Shown: piece after piece, positions 1-8,329 of the stretch
How the letters are laid out: every line of letters starts with the position of its first letter
How positions within the stretch are numbered: position 1 is the stretch's first letter
NCBI RefSeq assembly: GCF_002160055.1
Contig: NZ_NFJV01000003.1
Location: forward strand, 143,645 to 207,644
Direction of reading: 5' to 3'
From: Mediterranea sp. An20
Lineage (GTDB): Bacteria > Bacteroidota > Bacteroidia > Bacteroidales > Bacteroidaceae
DNA: 64,000 nucleotides
The notes under the pieces: model-generated
The model's database searches: none
What the model saw: only the letters and a program-made list of their open reading frames with translations
What the model was told of the DNA's origin: nothing
Program-made: the position numbers and the translations under genes

Positions 1-561
1 ACGGTGATCGACACAAGCCCAGTGATAATTGTAGTATAGGTCGAACATGTCCAGAACTTCCGTCTCAGAGCGCATCTTACAGGCCGACATGATTTCATCA
101 AAGGTCCCGTACTGTTTGGTGAACTTGACCATTATGCGTGTGTCGCATCCGTTGCTCGGCTTCTCCATCTCTTCGGAAGAAATAAGACCGAGTGCCCACA
201 TCAGGGCATAACAGGATTCTGCATTCCAGCTCACATTGACACTCAACCGTTCGTCGCAATCGCCCGTTATGATTTTCAATTCGTCAGGATACAGTTCGTT
301 CTTGACATCGAACTGTTCAAGAAAGGAACAGATCATTTTCCTTCCTTCGTTTTCAAAAAATTCCCGGTCGCTGTTGTAGTCACAGGCAAGCATGGCGCTG
401 AAAAAGCTGGCGAGAAAACGCTTGCATACCTGCTCTTGTGTCTTGCATAGCCGCTCCTCACCAATCAAGGGCAATCCCTCGCAGTGGTCGATACCAAGGG
501 CATTGACCACTTTTAGTGTTTTCTCCCTTCGTTTGAGAGCTTCATTTTTCATTTTCTTCAT
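1..561 (-). CDS. DUF4272 domain protein, 3' end outside window
   Basis: An open frame runs from ATG at 561 off the left edge (187 codons). It begins MKKMKNEALKRREKTLKVVN and contains the motif SWNAESCYALMWALGLISS, the W-x-E-x-x-x-x-L-x-W-A-L-G pattern of the DUF4272 family. DUF4272 proteins are of unknown function and often sit near immunity genes. It lies last in the minus-strand run with LemA and DUF3137 genes. The family call rests on remembered motif similarity; the C-terminus is not visible. Confidence 0.72.
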   Translation of the reverse strand, partial: MKKMKNEALKRREKTLKVVNALGIDHCEGLPLIGEERLCKTQEQVCKRFLASFFSAMLACDYNSDREFFENEGRKMICSFLEQFDVKNELYPDELKIITGDCDERLSVNVSWNAESCYALMWALGLISSEEMEKPSNGCDTRIMVKFTKQYGTFDEIMSACKMRSETEVLDMFDLYYNYHWACVDHR

Positions 562-603
562 AATCCCTATTTTAAGTAATTGATATTTGTTCGGATAATC
601 CCA

Positions 604-801
604 TCATCCTGTCAAGCCGTTCCATATCCTGCCATCTGTTTGTTTCTTCAACAGGGCGACAGACTCTTTGAGTTGGGGCAGTCCGTCAAAGAAGTCCAGG
701 TCGAACCTGATGGTGGAACCGTTTGCCAGCGATACTGTCAGAATTCCTTTTATTTGTTGCCAATGTGATTGTCGTTTATTTCTTCTTCTACTGTACGACA
801 A
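604..801 (-). CDS. small hypothetical protein
   Basis: A 65-codon frame between the DUF3137 gene and the DUF4272 gene. The only upstream start is a TTG inside the end of the DUF3137 gene; there is no internal ATG. The middle (ILTVSLANGSTIRFDLDFFD) reads like a folded beta segment and the gap would otherwise be empty, so it is probably real, but the start is uncertain. No family recognised. Confidence 0.35.
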   Translation of the reverse strand: MSYSRRRNKRQSHWQQIKGILTVSLANGSTIRFDLDFFDGLPQLKESVALLKKQTDGRIWNGLTG

Positions 802-1799
802 AAATCTATCTCTTTATACAGCTGCTCCAGCAGGCGCTCGTCGTCCAGTGACTTCCGTCCGGGACGCAGGAATCCGTCCGGCGTTTCCGAGGCGTAATAG
901 AGCATGTTGCCGTTGAACGAGAGCATCAGGTCGCGGTCGAACGACTTCCGCAGTTCCGTCAGTTTCCTCATCATCGCCGGGGTGAGTATCATGCGGGCTT
1001 CCACCTCGTCATCCGCATAGACCACGAACAGCCTTTCAAATTCCGGGTCTTCCAGATGCACGAACTTCGCGCTGTATTTGTCCTTGAAGCCCTGCACCGT
1101 CTGGGCGAGATACCCGACTTTGCCCTCCAGATGGTCGGGCAGCAGCATCACATACCCCCGGAAGGTGCGGCGGAGCGCACAGCACCCGAACATGCCCCGG
1201 AAGCTGTGCATGGTGCTCTCGATCCGGCTGCCGAAGATGGGGCGGATGAAATACTGGTACGGCACCTCAAGGAAGTTGAAGAAGGAGAAGTCCTTCTTGT
1301 TCGAGGACGTGATGCCCACATCGGCCACGGTAATGCAACGGTCGCCCGACGGGACTTCCACATAGCCGTAGCAGGTCGAGCTGATCGGAACGTCCGAACC
1401 CGGAGTGGCGAACAGCCGGCTGTTTTCCAAGGCTTTCAGGTCCAGCCTCGCGGTCGGCGCGTACCGGGCCGAGGGGAACAGGGCGGCAAGGATGCCGGCC
1501 ATCAGTCCGTTTTCCTGGCGGTTCAGGGCGTTGAAGCTTTTCATAAAAGCGTAATGGAAGATGTAGAACGCGATGAAGCCGAACATGATGTACTTCCAGT
1601 TGTTCATTGAGGTTTCGTAGTCTGCCGTCTCGTAGTTGAACAGCAGGCTCCCGAAAAGACAGAAGGCAAACCAGCACAGGGTGGCGGTATAGACAATGAC
1701 GGTCAGACACCGCACCACCCGCCGCAACCGGCGGACACGGGACAGCCCTTTCCGCAAATGCCGCGACAGGGCCTTGAAGTCTATGGGGTTCTGTTCCAT
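750..1799 (-). CDS. DUF3137 family membrane protein
   Basis: This 349-residue protein has two hydrophobic segments near residues 30-55 and 70-88, followed by a long cytoplasmic domain. This layout and its position directly after lemA fit the DUF3137 family, which commonly pairs with LemA. The role is unknown; a membrane-associated complex with LemA is a reasonable inference. ATG at 1799 lies 8 bp after the lemA stop, so the two are almost certainly co-transcribed. Confidence 0.8.
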   Translation of the reverse strand: MEQNPIDFKALSRHLRKGLSRVRRLRRVVRCLTVIVYTATLCWFAFCLFGSLLFNYETADYETSMNNWKYIMFGFIAFYIFHYAFMKSFNALNRQENGLMAGILAALFPSARYAPTARLDLKALENSRLFATPGSDVPISSTCYGYVEVPSGDRCITVADVGITSSNKKDFSFFNFLEVPYQYFIRPIFGSRIESTMHSFRGMFGCCALRRTFRGYVMLLPDHLEGKVGYLAQTVQGFKDKYSAKFVHLEDPEFERLFVVYADDEVEARMILTPAMMRKLTELRKSFDRDLMLSFNGNMLYYASETPDGFLRPGRKSLDDERLLEQLYKEIDFCRTVEEEINDNHIGNK

Positions 1800-1807
1800 A
1801 CTTTCCG

Positions 1808-2368
1808 CTATTTAAACAGTTCCTTTACATTCACCGCAGCCATCTCGGTTTCCGGAAACTCGACAAGTTCCTGTTGCTCATGCCTGCGCCACGATGCGAT
1901 TATCGAGGACGGAAACATTTCGATGGCGTTGTTGTAGTCGGTCACGGCCGCATTGTAGGTGCGGCGGATGGCCTGGATCTCGTTCTCCATTTCCGCAATC
2001 TGGCACTGGAGGTGGTGGAACTGTTCGTTGGCTTTCAGCTCCGGGTAGTTCTCCACCGCCACGTTCAGCTTCCCCAGCAGGGAAGAAATCTCCGTTCCTC
2101 CCTTGATCTGTTCCGATTCGGACGCGTTGGAAACCTTGGAACGCAATTCAGCGATGCGGGTAAGTATCTCGTTCTCATGCCCCATATATGCCTTGACGGA
2201 GGCGACAAGATTGGGAATCAGGTCGTTCCTTTGCTTCAGGGCCACGCAGATGCCGCTCTTGCATTGCTTGACACGGTTCTTCTTCGCAATAAGGCTGTTG
2301 TTGGTGAATACTGCCCATAAGATGATGATGAACAGAACCACGATGACGGATATAACGGCTATAATCAT
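1808..2368 (-). CDS. lemA: LemA family protein
   Basis: A 186-residue protein with an N-terminal membrane anchor (residues 2-20), then long helices with the family pattern: NDLIPNLVASVKAYMGHE near residue 48, and a later segment with YNNAIEMFPSSIIA, which matches the LemA signature Y-N-x-x-I-x-x-F-P-x-x-I-x-A. LemA proteins have a short outward N-terminus, one transmembrane helix and a helical bundle; their function is not settled. Start ATG at 2368, 13 bp after the preceding gene. Confidence 0.9.
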   Translation of the reverse strand: MIIAVISVIVVLFIIILWAVFTNNSLIAKKNRVKQCKSGICVALKQRNDLIPNLVASVKAYMGHENEILTRIAELRSKVSNASESEQIKGGTEISSLLGKLNVAVENYPELKANEQFHHLQCQIAEMENEIQAIRRTYNAAVTDYNNAIEMFPSSIIASWRRHEQQELVEFPETEMAAVNVKELFK

Positions 2369-2381
2369 ACATCAGACGGTT

Positions 2382-3089
2382 TTAGTTATACAATTCAGCC
2401 GGTATCAGTCGGATGGTTCCTTCCCAATAAAAATGAGGCACAATGCCGTCGGATGGCAGATAGCCTTTAGGCAGGCGTTTATAGTCCAGTACGAGTTTCT
2501 GTACTTGAACGTCCGCACCCTCCACCGGTTCTCCGTTCAGGGTTACGGTGGACCAGCAGTCCTCATACTTCGCTAAATCCACCACGCCTTCGCATCCCGG
2601 TGCCACAGGCTGCCGTCCTTCGCACATGTTGCGCAGGTTTTTCATCACTCTTTGCAGCCATTCCGTATCGTACATGTGCGCCTTGTCCAAAGCGTAGATG
2701 CCTACGGCATAGAAAGAATCGTTTTCATGCTTCACGCCTTTCCATGCCTCTGCCGGTGCGCTGATGATTCCGGCATATACAATCTGTCCTTCCGTGAACT
2801 TTCTCAGCCATTTGCCTTTGCCCAGCCACGGGGCCTTGCCTGCCAGTTTCTTGAAGAGCTCGGTTTCCGTACTGCGCGGTGTCGGCATGTATGGTTTCAG
2901 CCTGTCAAGCTGTGTCGGATTCTTGTACAGTTCCCTGTCGCGCTTGGCTTCTTCGGCCTCCCTTGCGCGTCGGGCCGCAAGTTTCTCGCGGTATTTACTC
3001 ACGTCAAGACCCTGGGCCTCCATCTGGTCAAGGTCTTTCTCCGTCATGGTTTTCTCCCATTCGGTAGCTGCATTCTTGAAAAGTGCCAT
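2382..3089 (-). CDS. hypothetical protein heading the lemA operon
   Basis: This 235-residue soluble protein is not recognised. It opens with a charged helical region (AARRAREAEEAKRDRELYKN near residue 38) and then a domain rich in Trp and Tyr. There is no signal peptide or transmembrane segment. It is the first gene of the lemA/DUF3137 run and starts 20 bp from the outermost attC-like repeat. It could be a LemA-operon partner or the last cassette of the immunity array. Confidence 0.65.
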   Translation of the reverse strand: MALFKNAATEWEKTMTEKDLDQMEAQGLDVSKYREKLAARRAREAEEAKRDRELYKNPTQLDRLKPYMPTPRSTETELFKKLAGKAPWLGKGKWLRKFTEGQIVYAGIISAPAEAWKGVKHENDSFYAVGIYALDKAHMYDTEWLQRVMKNLRNMCEGRQPVAPGCEGVVDLAKYEDCWSTVTLNGEPVEGADVQVQKLVLDYKRLPKGYLPSDGIVPHFYWEGTIRLIPAELYN

Positions 3090-3109
3090 ATTCGTATAAT
3101 TTTAAAGGG

Positions 3110-3156
3110 TTATGTTCGGCAGCGTTCCGCTTATTCAGTCGGTTTGCTGTCTATTA
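3110..3156. repeat. attC-like repeat 1 (distal end of array 1)
   Basis: Reads TTATGTTCGGCAGCGTTCCG, then AGTCGGTTTGCTGT and CTATTA. It is the same subtype as the copies at 3825, 4177 and 9488 and marks the recombinase-distal end of the first array. Confidence 0.75.
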
Positions 3157-3505
3157 TCTGCTTATTTATAGTTCTCAAAAATGAATTAATTACCTCAAAT
3201 TCACCTCTATTACATTTAATCTTGAAAATAGTTTCTGAGGTTGTTTTATAAACCATCATTAAAGTTTCTTTCCTGTAACTAAACACAACATTACTTAAGT
3301 CGGTCATTCCCTTACCGCCCTTGCCAAATCTATAAGGGAAATAATATTTTACCTTTTGATTGCCTCTGTCAATATCAATATAACCATTCTTGTTTGAGCC
3401 ACAAACGATACTTAAATGCAGATTGTTATTTGTCTCAATATGCGAAGATATAAAAGGGACAGAAAAAAGAAACATACTCATCAATATTGTCAGTACGATT
3501 TTCAT
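3131..3505 (-). CDS. secreted cassette protein, probable immunity
   Basis: A 124-residue protein with an N-terminal signal sequence (MKIVLTILMSMFLFSVPFIS), so probably exported to the periplasm. The mature part has a FRYR/KETLMMVYKTTSET-like beta pattern of unknown family. The stop lies inside the adjacent attC-like repeat, so the last residues (SKPTE) are encoded by the repeat. Its place in the array suggests immunity against a toxin acting in the envelope; this is inference from context only. Confidence 0.65.
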   Translation of the reverse strand: MKIVLTILMSMFLFSVPFISSHIETNNNLHLSIVCGSNKNGYIDIDRGNQKVKYYFPYRFGKGGKGMTDLSNVVFSYRKETLMMVYKTTSETIFKIKCNRGEFEVINSFLRTINKQIIDSKPTE

Positions 3506-3538
3506 TCTAATACATTCTTTTTTAGACTATATAGCAGA

Positions 3539-3587
3539 TAATGTTTGGCAGCTAATCACCATTTCTGGCGAATGAGGTGCATGTTAC
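3539..3587. repeat. attC-like repeat 2
   Basis: TAATGTTTGGCAGCTAATCA, a short spacer, then GGCGAATGAGGTGCATGTTAC. Same subtype as the copies at 4877, 5268 and 6933. Confidence 0.8.
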
Positions 3588-3593
3588 CAACAT

Positions 3594-3812
3594 TCATTCT
3601 ATCTTTAATATTAATAGGTTAGAAACATCATTTGCCCCACCTCTACTCGAATCTACATCCACGAAGACATTTCCACATTTACAAGTAGAATATGTGTCAG
3701 GAACTGATTGTATAATCGACCTACAATTTAAACATAAATAAAACACATCTTTACCAGCAGGAAAACCTTCGTGCTGGTAATCTACAATTACTATATTTCT
3801 TTTTTTCTTCAT
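3594..3812 (-). CDS. small zinc-ribbon-like cassette protein
   Basis: A 72-residue protein with two Cys pairs, CLNC near residue 27 and CKC near residue 43, compatible with a small zinc ribbon. ATG at 3812 follows the repeat at 3825. Cassette position suggests an immunity or accessory role, but no family is recognised. Confidence 0.6.
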   Translation of the reverse strand: MKKKRNIVIVDYQHEGFPAGKDVFYLCLNCRSIIQSVPDTYSTCKCGNVFVDVDSSRGGANDVSNLLILKIE

Positions 3813-3824
3813 TTTTTCTAATTA

Positions 3825-3872
3825 TAATGTTTGGCAGCGTTCCGCTTACTCAGTCGGTTTGCTGTTTGTTAG
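3825..3872. repeat. attC-like repeat 3
   Basis: TAATGTTTGGCAGCGTTCCG ... AGTCGGTTTGCTGTTTGTTAG. Arms TAA..TTA and GCAGC/GCTGT pair as an imperfect hairpin. Confidence 0.8.
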
Positions 3873-4158
3873 TCGCGCTTCTTAGATTCATCTCTTGTTT
3901 TAGTGTGTTCTCGCATTTTAATTCAGAGCAATAGAATCGAGGATGTTCAATTCCTTGTCTATAGCATTCATTGGCTAAATCATCCAGTTTTTGAATCGCA
4001 CTATCAAACCATTCATATTCTTCTTTACTGATAAGATAATATCGTTCAAACCAAAACCAATGACAGATAGTGACTATCATTATGTATTGTTTAACTACAG
4101 GATTAAATCCAACTGAATAAAATCCGTCATTTCTTATCTTTTCATTTAATAATTCCAT
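3850..4158 (-). CDS. hypothetical cassette protein
   Basis: A 102-residue soluble protein, unrecognised, with an aromatic core (ICHWFWFERYYLISKEEYEW near residue 31). The C-terminal tail NKQQTD is encoded by the attC-like repeat, as in the 3131-3505 gene. Probable immunity protein by position only. Confidence 0.6.
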   Translation of the reverse strand: MELLNEKIRNDGFYSVGFNPVVKQYIMIVTICHWFWFERYYLISKEEYEWFDSAIQKLDDLANECYRQGIEHPRFYCSELKCENTLKQEMNLRSATNKQQTD

Positions 4159-4176
4159 CTTCTCACTATTGCACTA

Positions 4177-4222
4177 CTAATGTTTGACAGCGTTCAGCTT
4201 CAGTCGGTTTGCTGTTTGTTAG
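4177..4222. repeat. attC-like repeat 4
   Basis: CTAATGTTTGACAGCGTTCA ... CAGTCGGTTTGCTGTTTGTTAG. Same subtype as the copies at 3825 and 9488. Confidence 0.8.
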
Positions 4223-4863
4223 TTTGAAAATTTATTTGATTCTTCGAAATATCGTAATACATTCTTATACCATCTTCCACATTTATCATTTTGATAATAA
4301 GATATAGCAAGTTCTTTAGCTTTTTTCTCATTACCAGTGATATAATACATCGTAATTATCATAAGGATAGAATGATCTTTAGAATTCCACCAAATATAAT
4401 CTTTATTATTCTCAAAATCCATAAGTATATCCTGGATTGTTGTTCTTTCATTAAGGAAACTTAATATTTCCTTGAATGGCATATTGTCAAGATTAAATAC
4501 ATTTAAAAGATCATCTAATGATAACAAGTCAAACGATACAGCCCCTTTTCCAGAAATAAAACCTGAATTAATATTGAGAACAATTCCAACCTTCTCAAAA
4601 TCTGTTTTGGCATCTATCAGAACAGAAGCCATCTTTTCAATTTTTGGCGAATTATAGAATAAATGAATACTTATATAGCCTATGCCATTAGTGAATCGAG
4701 GATTAACGGAGGAATTGATAAGAATCGTTTGCTTGAAATCTCCTACTTTACGATGAAAACACATCTTAGATTTGTTCCATCTGTATCCATATTTGGATAA
4801 AGTTGAAATAAACCCTTGTTCTAATACATTTCTTATTGCTATTCGTAATTCTTCTGCTTTCAT
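4219..4863 (-). CDS. hypothetical cassette protein
   Basis: A 214-residue protein starting at ATG 4863 (MKAEELRIAIRNVLEQGF); a TTG 12 bp upstream is less likely. The N-terminal half reads as an alpha/beta domain and the C-terminal third is helical (ITMYYITGNEKKAKELAISY), as in proteins with a TPR-like helical tail. Unrecognised. Its position between two attC-like repeats suggests an immunity cassette. Confidence 0.65.
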   Translation of the reverse strand: MKAEELRIAIRNVLEQGFISTLSKYGYRWNKSKMCFHRKVGDFKQTILINSSVNPRFTNGIGYISIHLFYNSPKIEKMASVLIDAKTDFEKVGIVLNINSGFISGKGAVSFDLLSLDDLLNVFNLDNMPFKEILSFLNERTTIQDILMDFENNKDYIWWNSKDHSILMIITMYYITGNEKKAKELAISYYQNDKCGRWYKNVLRYFEESNKFSN

Positions 4864-4876
4864 ATTAAAAATCAAA

Positions 4877-4926
4877 CTAATGTTTGGCAGCTAATCGCCA
4901 TTAGAGGCGATTGAGGTGCATGTTAT
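4877..4926. repeat. attC-like repeat 5
   Basis: CTAATGTTTGGCAGCTAATC, spacer, GGCGATTGAGGTGCATGTTAT. The CTAATCGCC / GGCGATTGAG arms pair with an unpaired base, like an attC hairpin. Confidence 0.8.
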
Positions 4927-4942
4927 CGACATTGATAAATTG

Positions 4943-5248
4943 TTATTTTAATATCACGACAAACTTTTGTTTAGCATTCCTGTCATAATAATTCAAATCT
5001 ACCTTTTGCAAAATATCCAAAACCTCCTTTCTTTCCAAAGGTTCTTTTTGCATAAAGCAATTAGAATGATAAATCACTAATTCAAAATCAGGCATCTCGG
5101 TAAACCAAGACAAATCACTGATACATTCCTCAAATGAATTTAGATTGTTTGAAAAGTAATCAGGAAATTTGAGTATGTCTCTGAATATCCTGTAACAGTC
5201 GGCTATAGTTTGAACCTCAAGTCCTTCTATTTCTATTATTTTCTTCAT
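4943..5248 (-). CDS. barstar family protein (RNase inhibitor type immunity)
   Basis: A 101-residue protein with the barstar pattern: an N-terminal beta strand, then FRDILKFPDYFSNNLNSFEE (residues about 23-42), which matches the barstar segment F-P-x-Y-x-x-N-x-x-x-x-x-x-D/E, and a C-terminal beta strand KFVVILK. Barstar binds and inhibits barnase-like ribonucleases in the cytoplasm. This is the clearest sign that the array stores toxin-immunity genes. No cognate RNase toxin is adjacent, as expected for an orphan immunity cassette. Confidence 0.82.
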   Translation of the reverse strand: MKKIIEIEGLEVQTIADCYRIFRDILKFPDYFSNNLNSFEECISDLSWFTEMPDFELVIYHSNCFMQKEPLERKEVLDILQKVDLNYYDRNAKQKFVVILK

Positions 5249-5267
5249 TTGAATTTCTTTTTGTCAA

Positions 5268-5316
5268 TAATGTTTAGCTACTAATCGCCATTTGTGACGA
5301 TTGAGGTGCGTGTTAC
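5268..5316. repeat. attC-like repeat 6
   Basis: TAATGTTTAGCTACTAATCG, spacer, GACGATTGAGGTGCGTGTTAC. Subtype of repeat 5 with a few changes in the outer arms. Confidence 0.78.
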
Positions 5317-5648
5317 CTGCTTTTCCGAGTTATTACAATATCGTCAAACGTTAATAGTAACGGCTGACCGTCCGGTTTATATTCCCTCCAATTTTCAACG
5401 CTTGGGTCTTCATAATCCATCATCAAGTGATAATAATTATAAATTCCAGCACTTTCTGGTGGTAAATTCGGCAGACTGTGTATGTTATAGTATCCTACGT
5501 TTTCCAGCCCTTTTTCTTCAATCAGTTTCAACCAACCTAAAGCCTTATCTATTTGCTGAAGATAGGGAAGTTCCTGTTGATTGCCATGTTTCAAAGCATC
5601 AACAGTTTTTATTCGTTCTTTTTGTAACAATTCAATAATATCTTTCAT
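5313..5648 (-). CDS. hypothetical cassette protein
   Basis: A 111-residue soluble protein with a helical N-terminal half (IIELLQKERIKTVDALKHGN) and an aromatic, acidic C-terminal half. No family recognised. Flanked on both sides by attC-like repeats, which makes an immunity role likely but unproven. Confidence 0.62.
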   Translation of the reverse strand: MKDIIELLQKERIKTVDALKHGNQQELPYLQQIDKALGWLKLIEEKGLENVGYYNIHSLPNLPPESAGIYNYYHLMMDYEDPSVENWREYKPDGQPLLLTFDDIVITRKSR

Positions 5649-5670
5649 CCTTATTTTAATTATTAGCAGG

Positions 5671-5723
5671 TAATGTTCGGCGGATAAACCACCTTACCTT
5701 AAAAGTTTCATCTGCTTGTTAGC
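5671..5723. repeat. attC-like repeat 7
   Basis: TAATGTTCGGCGGATAAACC, spacer, then TCATCTGCTTGTTAGC. A divergent subtype, but the TAATGTTCGGC and TTGTTAGC ends are kept. Confidence 0.72.
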
Positions 5724-5731
5724 AACCGCTT

Positions 5732-6136
5732 TTACCATTCATGAAAATTATCTTCTATATATTGTTCTAACGATAAAGCGATGATTTCTCTTTCGGCGTC
5801 ACTATCATGATAGTATATTTCAATCTCCCCTTTAGAATTTATCATTATGGGATTGCCGGAACCATCATCTGAAATCACATAAGTGTCTGTAACTTCAGGA
5901 TGAACTTCTCTTAATGATTTAGTTTCATCGACCACATTTTCATTGCCGTCTAAAGCATTAATCATCATTCCTGCGTAGGCTGTTCCGAAACTCTTGATAA
6001 AGTCTATATAGTCAGAACTAAATTTTACACCTAATTCTTGTTCCGCGCATAATATCTGGTCATCAGATGCTGGTGTCCCAATCATATCATGTGCCGTTAG
6101 AAATTCTCTCAATCGTTCTATAAGTTCCTTTTTCAT
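5732..6136 (-). CDS. SUKH (SMI1/KNR4) family immunity protein
   Basis: A 134-residue protein with the SUKH layout: an N-terminal helix, then PASDDQILCAEQELGVKFSS (residues 22-41), the classic I-x-x-x-E-x-x-L-G-x-x-F/L motif, then DYIDFIKSFGTAYAG, and a strand GNPIMINSKGEIEIYYHD. SUKH proteins are widespread cytoplasmic immunity proteins against polymorphic nuclease-type toxins. Start ATG at 6136, 15 bp after the neighbouring repeat. Confidence 0.88.
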   Translation of the reverse strand: MKKELIERLREFLTAHDMIGTPASDDQILCAEQELGVKFSSDYIDFIKSFGTAYAGMMINALDGNENVVDETKSLREVHPEVTDTYVISDDGSGNPIMINSKGEIEIYYHDSDAEREIIALSLEQYIEDNFHEW

Positions 6137-6151
6137 TTTTATTTCTCGGTT

Positions 6152-6205
6152 GCTAATGCTCGGTGGCTAACCGACCCTTTTAGGGGAGGTTAAGCCGCTT
6201 GTTAT
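6152..6205. repeat. attC-like repeat 8
   Basis: GCTAATGCTCGGTGGCTAACCGACC, spacer, AGGGGAGGTTAAGCCGCTTGTTAT. The GGCTAACC and GGTTAAGCC arms pair with one extrahelical base. Confidence 0.82.
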
Positions 6206-6209
6206 TCAC

Positions 6210-6911
6210 TCATTTTACCATATCCGGTAGTTGTTCTATATTGTATCGATTGTTCCAAACAAATCTGTAATCCTCTAATTTATATAATTCAGGAAGATTG
6301 AAATTTTGCATCACATAGTCTTTCCCATCTGCTGTTAATATTATACTATTTTGATAACAAAATTCGTCAAGAAAAAATATATTTTGTTTGCCATTATAAT
6401 TCTTTAATTGCATATCAGGATAAAGAAAATTGTTGTACTTATTACATCCTATTGCTCTTTTTTTATTTTCTATATGAAAATCGAATTTATTATCATCAAA
6501 CTCACAAATCCTTATTACAAAATATTTTTTTTCAATAAATTCTTTCCCATCTGTCCCGAATACTCTTAATTCAGTTGCTTCAAATCGGTCATAAAGTTGA
6601 TTGCTAATCATAAAGTTTAAAAAACTTTCAGACACTATTTTTAAGTTATAATTTTGTGGAAACCAATCAAACGATGGCTGCACTTTTGATTTGATATGCA
6701 AATACAAGATTTCAGGCATTTTAAATCGTTCATCATATGATGGAAATCCATCTTTAGGAGGATAATACATTACCCAATCCCCTAAAATAGGTACTTGTTT
6801 TTTAGGACAGTACTTATCTGAAAGCCAATAATCCTCATATAAAGGAAGCAACTTAAACTCTTCAATTCTTGCTGGTGTATAAAACCATATATATAGTTCC
6901 TGCTTATCCAT
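6210..6911 (-). CDS. hypothetical cassette protein
   Basis: A 233-residue protein starting at ATG 6911 (MDKQELYIWFYTPARIEEFK). A longer frame beginning at 6953 would start inside the repeat and is rejected. It is rich in Trp, Tyr and Phe and has a DLPEL-like acidic C-terminus. It resembles Imm11-like or DUF1629-like immunity proteins in general style, but this is not secure. Cassette context supports immunity. Confidence 0.62.
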   Translation of the reverse strand: MDKQELYIWFYTPARIEEFKLLPLYEDYWLSDKYCPKKQVPILGDWVMYYPPKDGFPSYDERFKMPEILYLHIKSKVQPSFDWFPQNYNLKIVSESFLNFMISNQLYDRFEATELRVFGTDGKEFIEKKYFVIRICEFDDNKFDFHIENKKRAIGCNKYNNFLYPDMQLKNYNGKQNIFFLDEFCYQNSIILTADGKDYVMQNFNLPELYKLEDYRFVWNNRYNIEQLPDMVK

Positions 6912-6932
6912 ATTTTTTGCTTTTAGAGTGAA

Positions 6933-6983
6933 TAATGTTTGGCAGCTAATCAACCTTTATGGGCGATTAAGGTGTATGTTAGC
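6933..6983. repeat. attC-like repeat 9
   Basis: TAATGTTTGGCAGCTAATCA, spacer, GGGCGATTAAGGTGTATGTTAGC. Subtype of repeats 2, 5 and 6. Confidence 0.8.
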
Positions 6984-6986
6984 TAC

Positions 6987-7454
6987 CTATTCATCTTCTT
7001 TCTGTACTTTTGAATAATAACCTTTAGGGATTTTATCAAATGGAACAGACTTAAAAGCATTACCAGACTTTTTATATACCTCTTCTCTGTAAGGATATTT
7101 CGATATTATCTTCTCTATATCCCTATAAATGGCATTTATACTTTTCCATTCTGTTCCACATTCACTACACCCATAAAGTCCTTTCACATCTTCATCTTCT
7201 TCTACGAAACCTATACAGCCTTCTACGGGGCAACAAAAAAGGCGACTGTCCGTTTGTTCTATTTCTTGATGTGGCTCTTCGATGCCTAACATTTCTGCTG
7301 GATGAACAAAATCAAGACTATGGCATAACGGGCAGTTCAAAATGAAATTAGGCGTGTGTCGCTTTGCAGCAGCTATAACTTCATTTTTTTGTTTATCAGT
7401 CAATTTATATTCTTGTCCACATGCTGAACAAATTCTCTTATCTAACTCTTTCAT
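6987..7454 (-). CDS. double zinc-ribbon cassette protein
   Basis: A 155-residue protein with several Cys pairs: CSACG (residue 9), CPLC (about 41), CCPVEGC (about 74) and CSECG (about 96). These probably make two zinc ribbons. The C-terminal region is basic and helical. No named family recognised. It lies between two attC-like repeats and, like the 3594-3812 gene, shows that zinc-binding cassettes recur here. Confidence 0.65.
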   Translation of the reverse strand: MKELDKRICSACGQEYKLTDKQKNEVIAAAKRHTPNFILNCPLCHSLDFVHPAEMLGIEEPHQEIEQTDSRLFCCPVEGCIGFVEEDEDVKGLYGCSECGTEWKSINAIYRDIEKIISKYPYREEVYKKSGNAFKSVPFDKIPKGYYSKVQKEDE

Positions 7455-7474
7455 ATTTATTTTATTTATAGGTA

Positions 7475-7527
7475 GCTAATGTTTGACGGATAATCGCCAT
7501 TTCAAGGGCGATTTAGCCGTTTGTTAT
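7475..7527. repeat. attC-like repeat 10
   Basis: GCTAATGTTTGACGGATAATCGCC, spacer, GGGCGATTTAGCCGTTTGTTAT. A hybrid of two subtypes: the inner arms are ATCGCC/GGGCGAT, the outer arms are like repeat 8. Confidence 0.78.
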
Positions 7528-8294
7528 GCGCCTTCATCTTGTGGATATTCAATTTTCAAGCTCTTGCCATCCAATGCAACCGCATCACTAAGGGTAATCC
7601 TGAGCTTTTGTTCTTCTGAAAACCCGATGGTTTCGCCATCATTCAAAGTTACATCGCAGTCTAAAACATATGTAACTATATCAAGCAGAAAATCGCGGAC
7701 ATCATTCAGGTCGGCATTGGCAGCATAGACCTCCATTTCTTCTTTACCAAATTTTCTCATTCCGTAGGTATATATACCTGCACATTCTTCGGTGCGATAT
7801 ATGCCAAACCACACCCAATCCAATATAGGCAACGCTTCATCATCTTGCTGCATGACAGATGCAATATCACAATAAAACTGGGGATGGAACACGGCTCCAT
7901 CGGTATAGACAGCAATAGCTCTTTCTTGTTTAAGGCATGAAGAAACGACTTTTGTAAATAGTTTCCCTCGTTCCAATAGATTGGCATCTTTTCCTAATAC
8001 AGAAACCATAAGATGTGCCTTGTGGCCTTTAGTCACTTTCACTGCATCTTTCCACAGGTAATTTGCTCTTGCATAATGTTCTGCCTCCTGATTAGGAACA
8101 GGTCCATGCATAATGGCTACCGCAAGTGTAATATCACCCATAACAGCTACCAATGCTTCTTCATTGTCGTCATATGGAATTTCTATGTCCCAATCTGCCT
8201 TACAGTCGTTGATGAGTTTTTTAACATCCCATTCATCTTGTGATAATAGCACAAAGGCTACAAAAGCTCCAATTGGATAATTTTCTTCTTTCAT
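7524..8294 (-). CDS. DUF4261 family cassette protein
   Basis: A 256-residue protein starting at ATG 8294 (MKEENYPIGAFVAFVLLSQD); an upstream start at 8363 would lie in the repeat. It contains KAHLMVSVLG and ERGKLFTKVVSSCL, followed by AIAVYTDGAVFHPQFY, which match the DUF4261 pattern as I recall it. DUF4261 proteins are of unknown function and often occur beside polymorphic toxins. Cassette immunity role inferred. Confidence 0.7.
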   Translation of the reverse strand: MKEENYPIGAFVAFVLLSQDEWDVKKLINDCKADWDIEIPYDDNEEALVAVMGDITLAVAIMHGPVPNQEAEHYARANYLWKDAVKVTKGHKAHLMVSVLGKDANLLERGKLFTKVVSSCLKQERAIAVYTDGAVFHPQFYCDIASVMQQDDEALPILDWVWFGIYRTEECAGIYTYGMRKFGKEEMEVYAANADLNDVRDFLLDIVTYVLDCDVTLNDGETIGFSEEQKLRITLSDAVALDGKSLKIEYPQDEGA

Positions 8295-8329
8295 GTTCTT
8301 ATTATTTTTAATATTATATCTTGGGCGCA

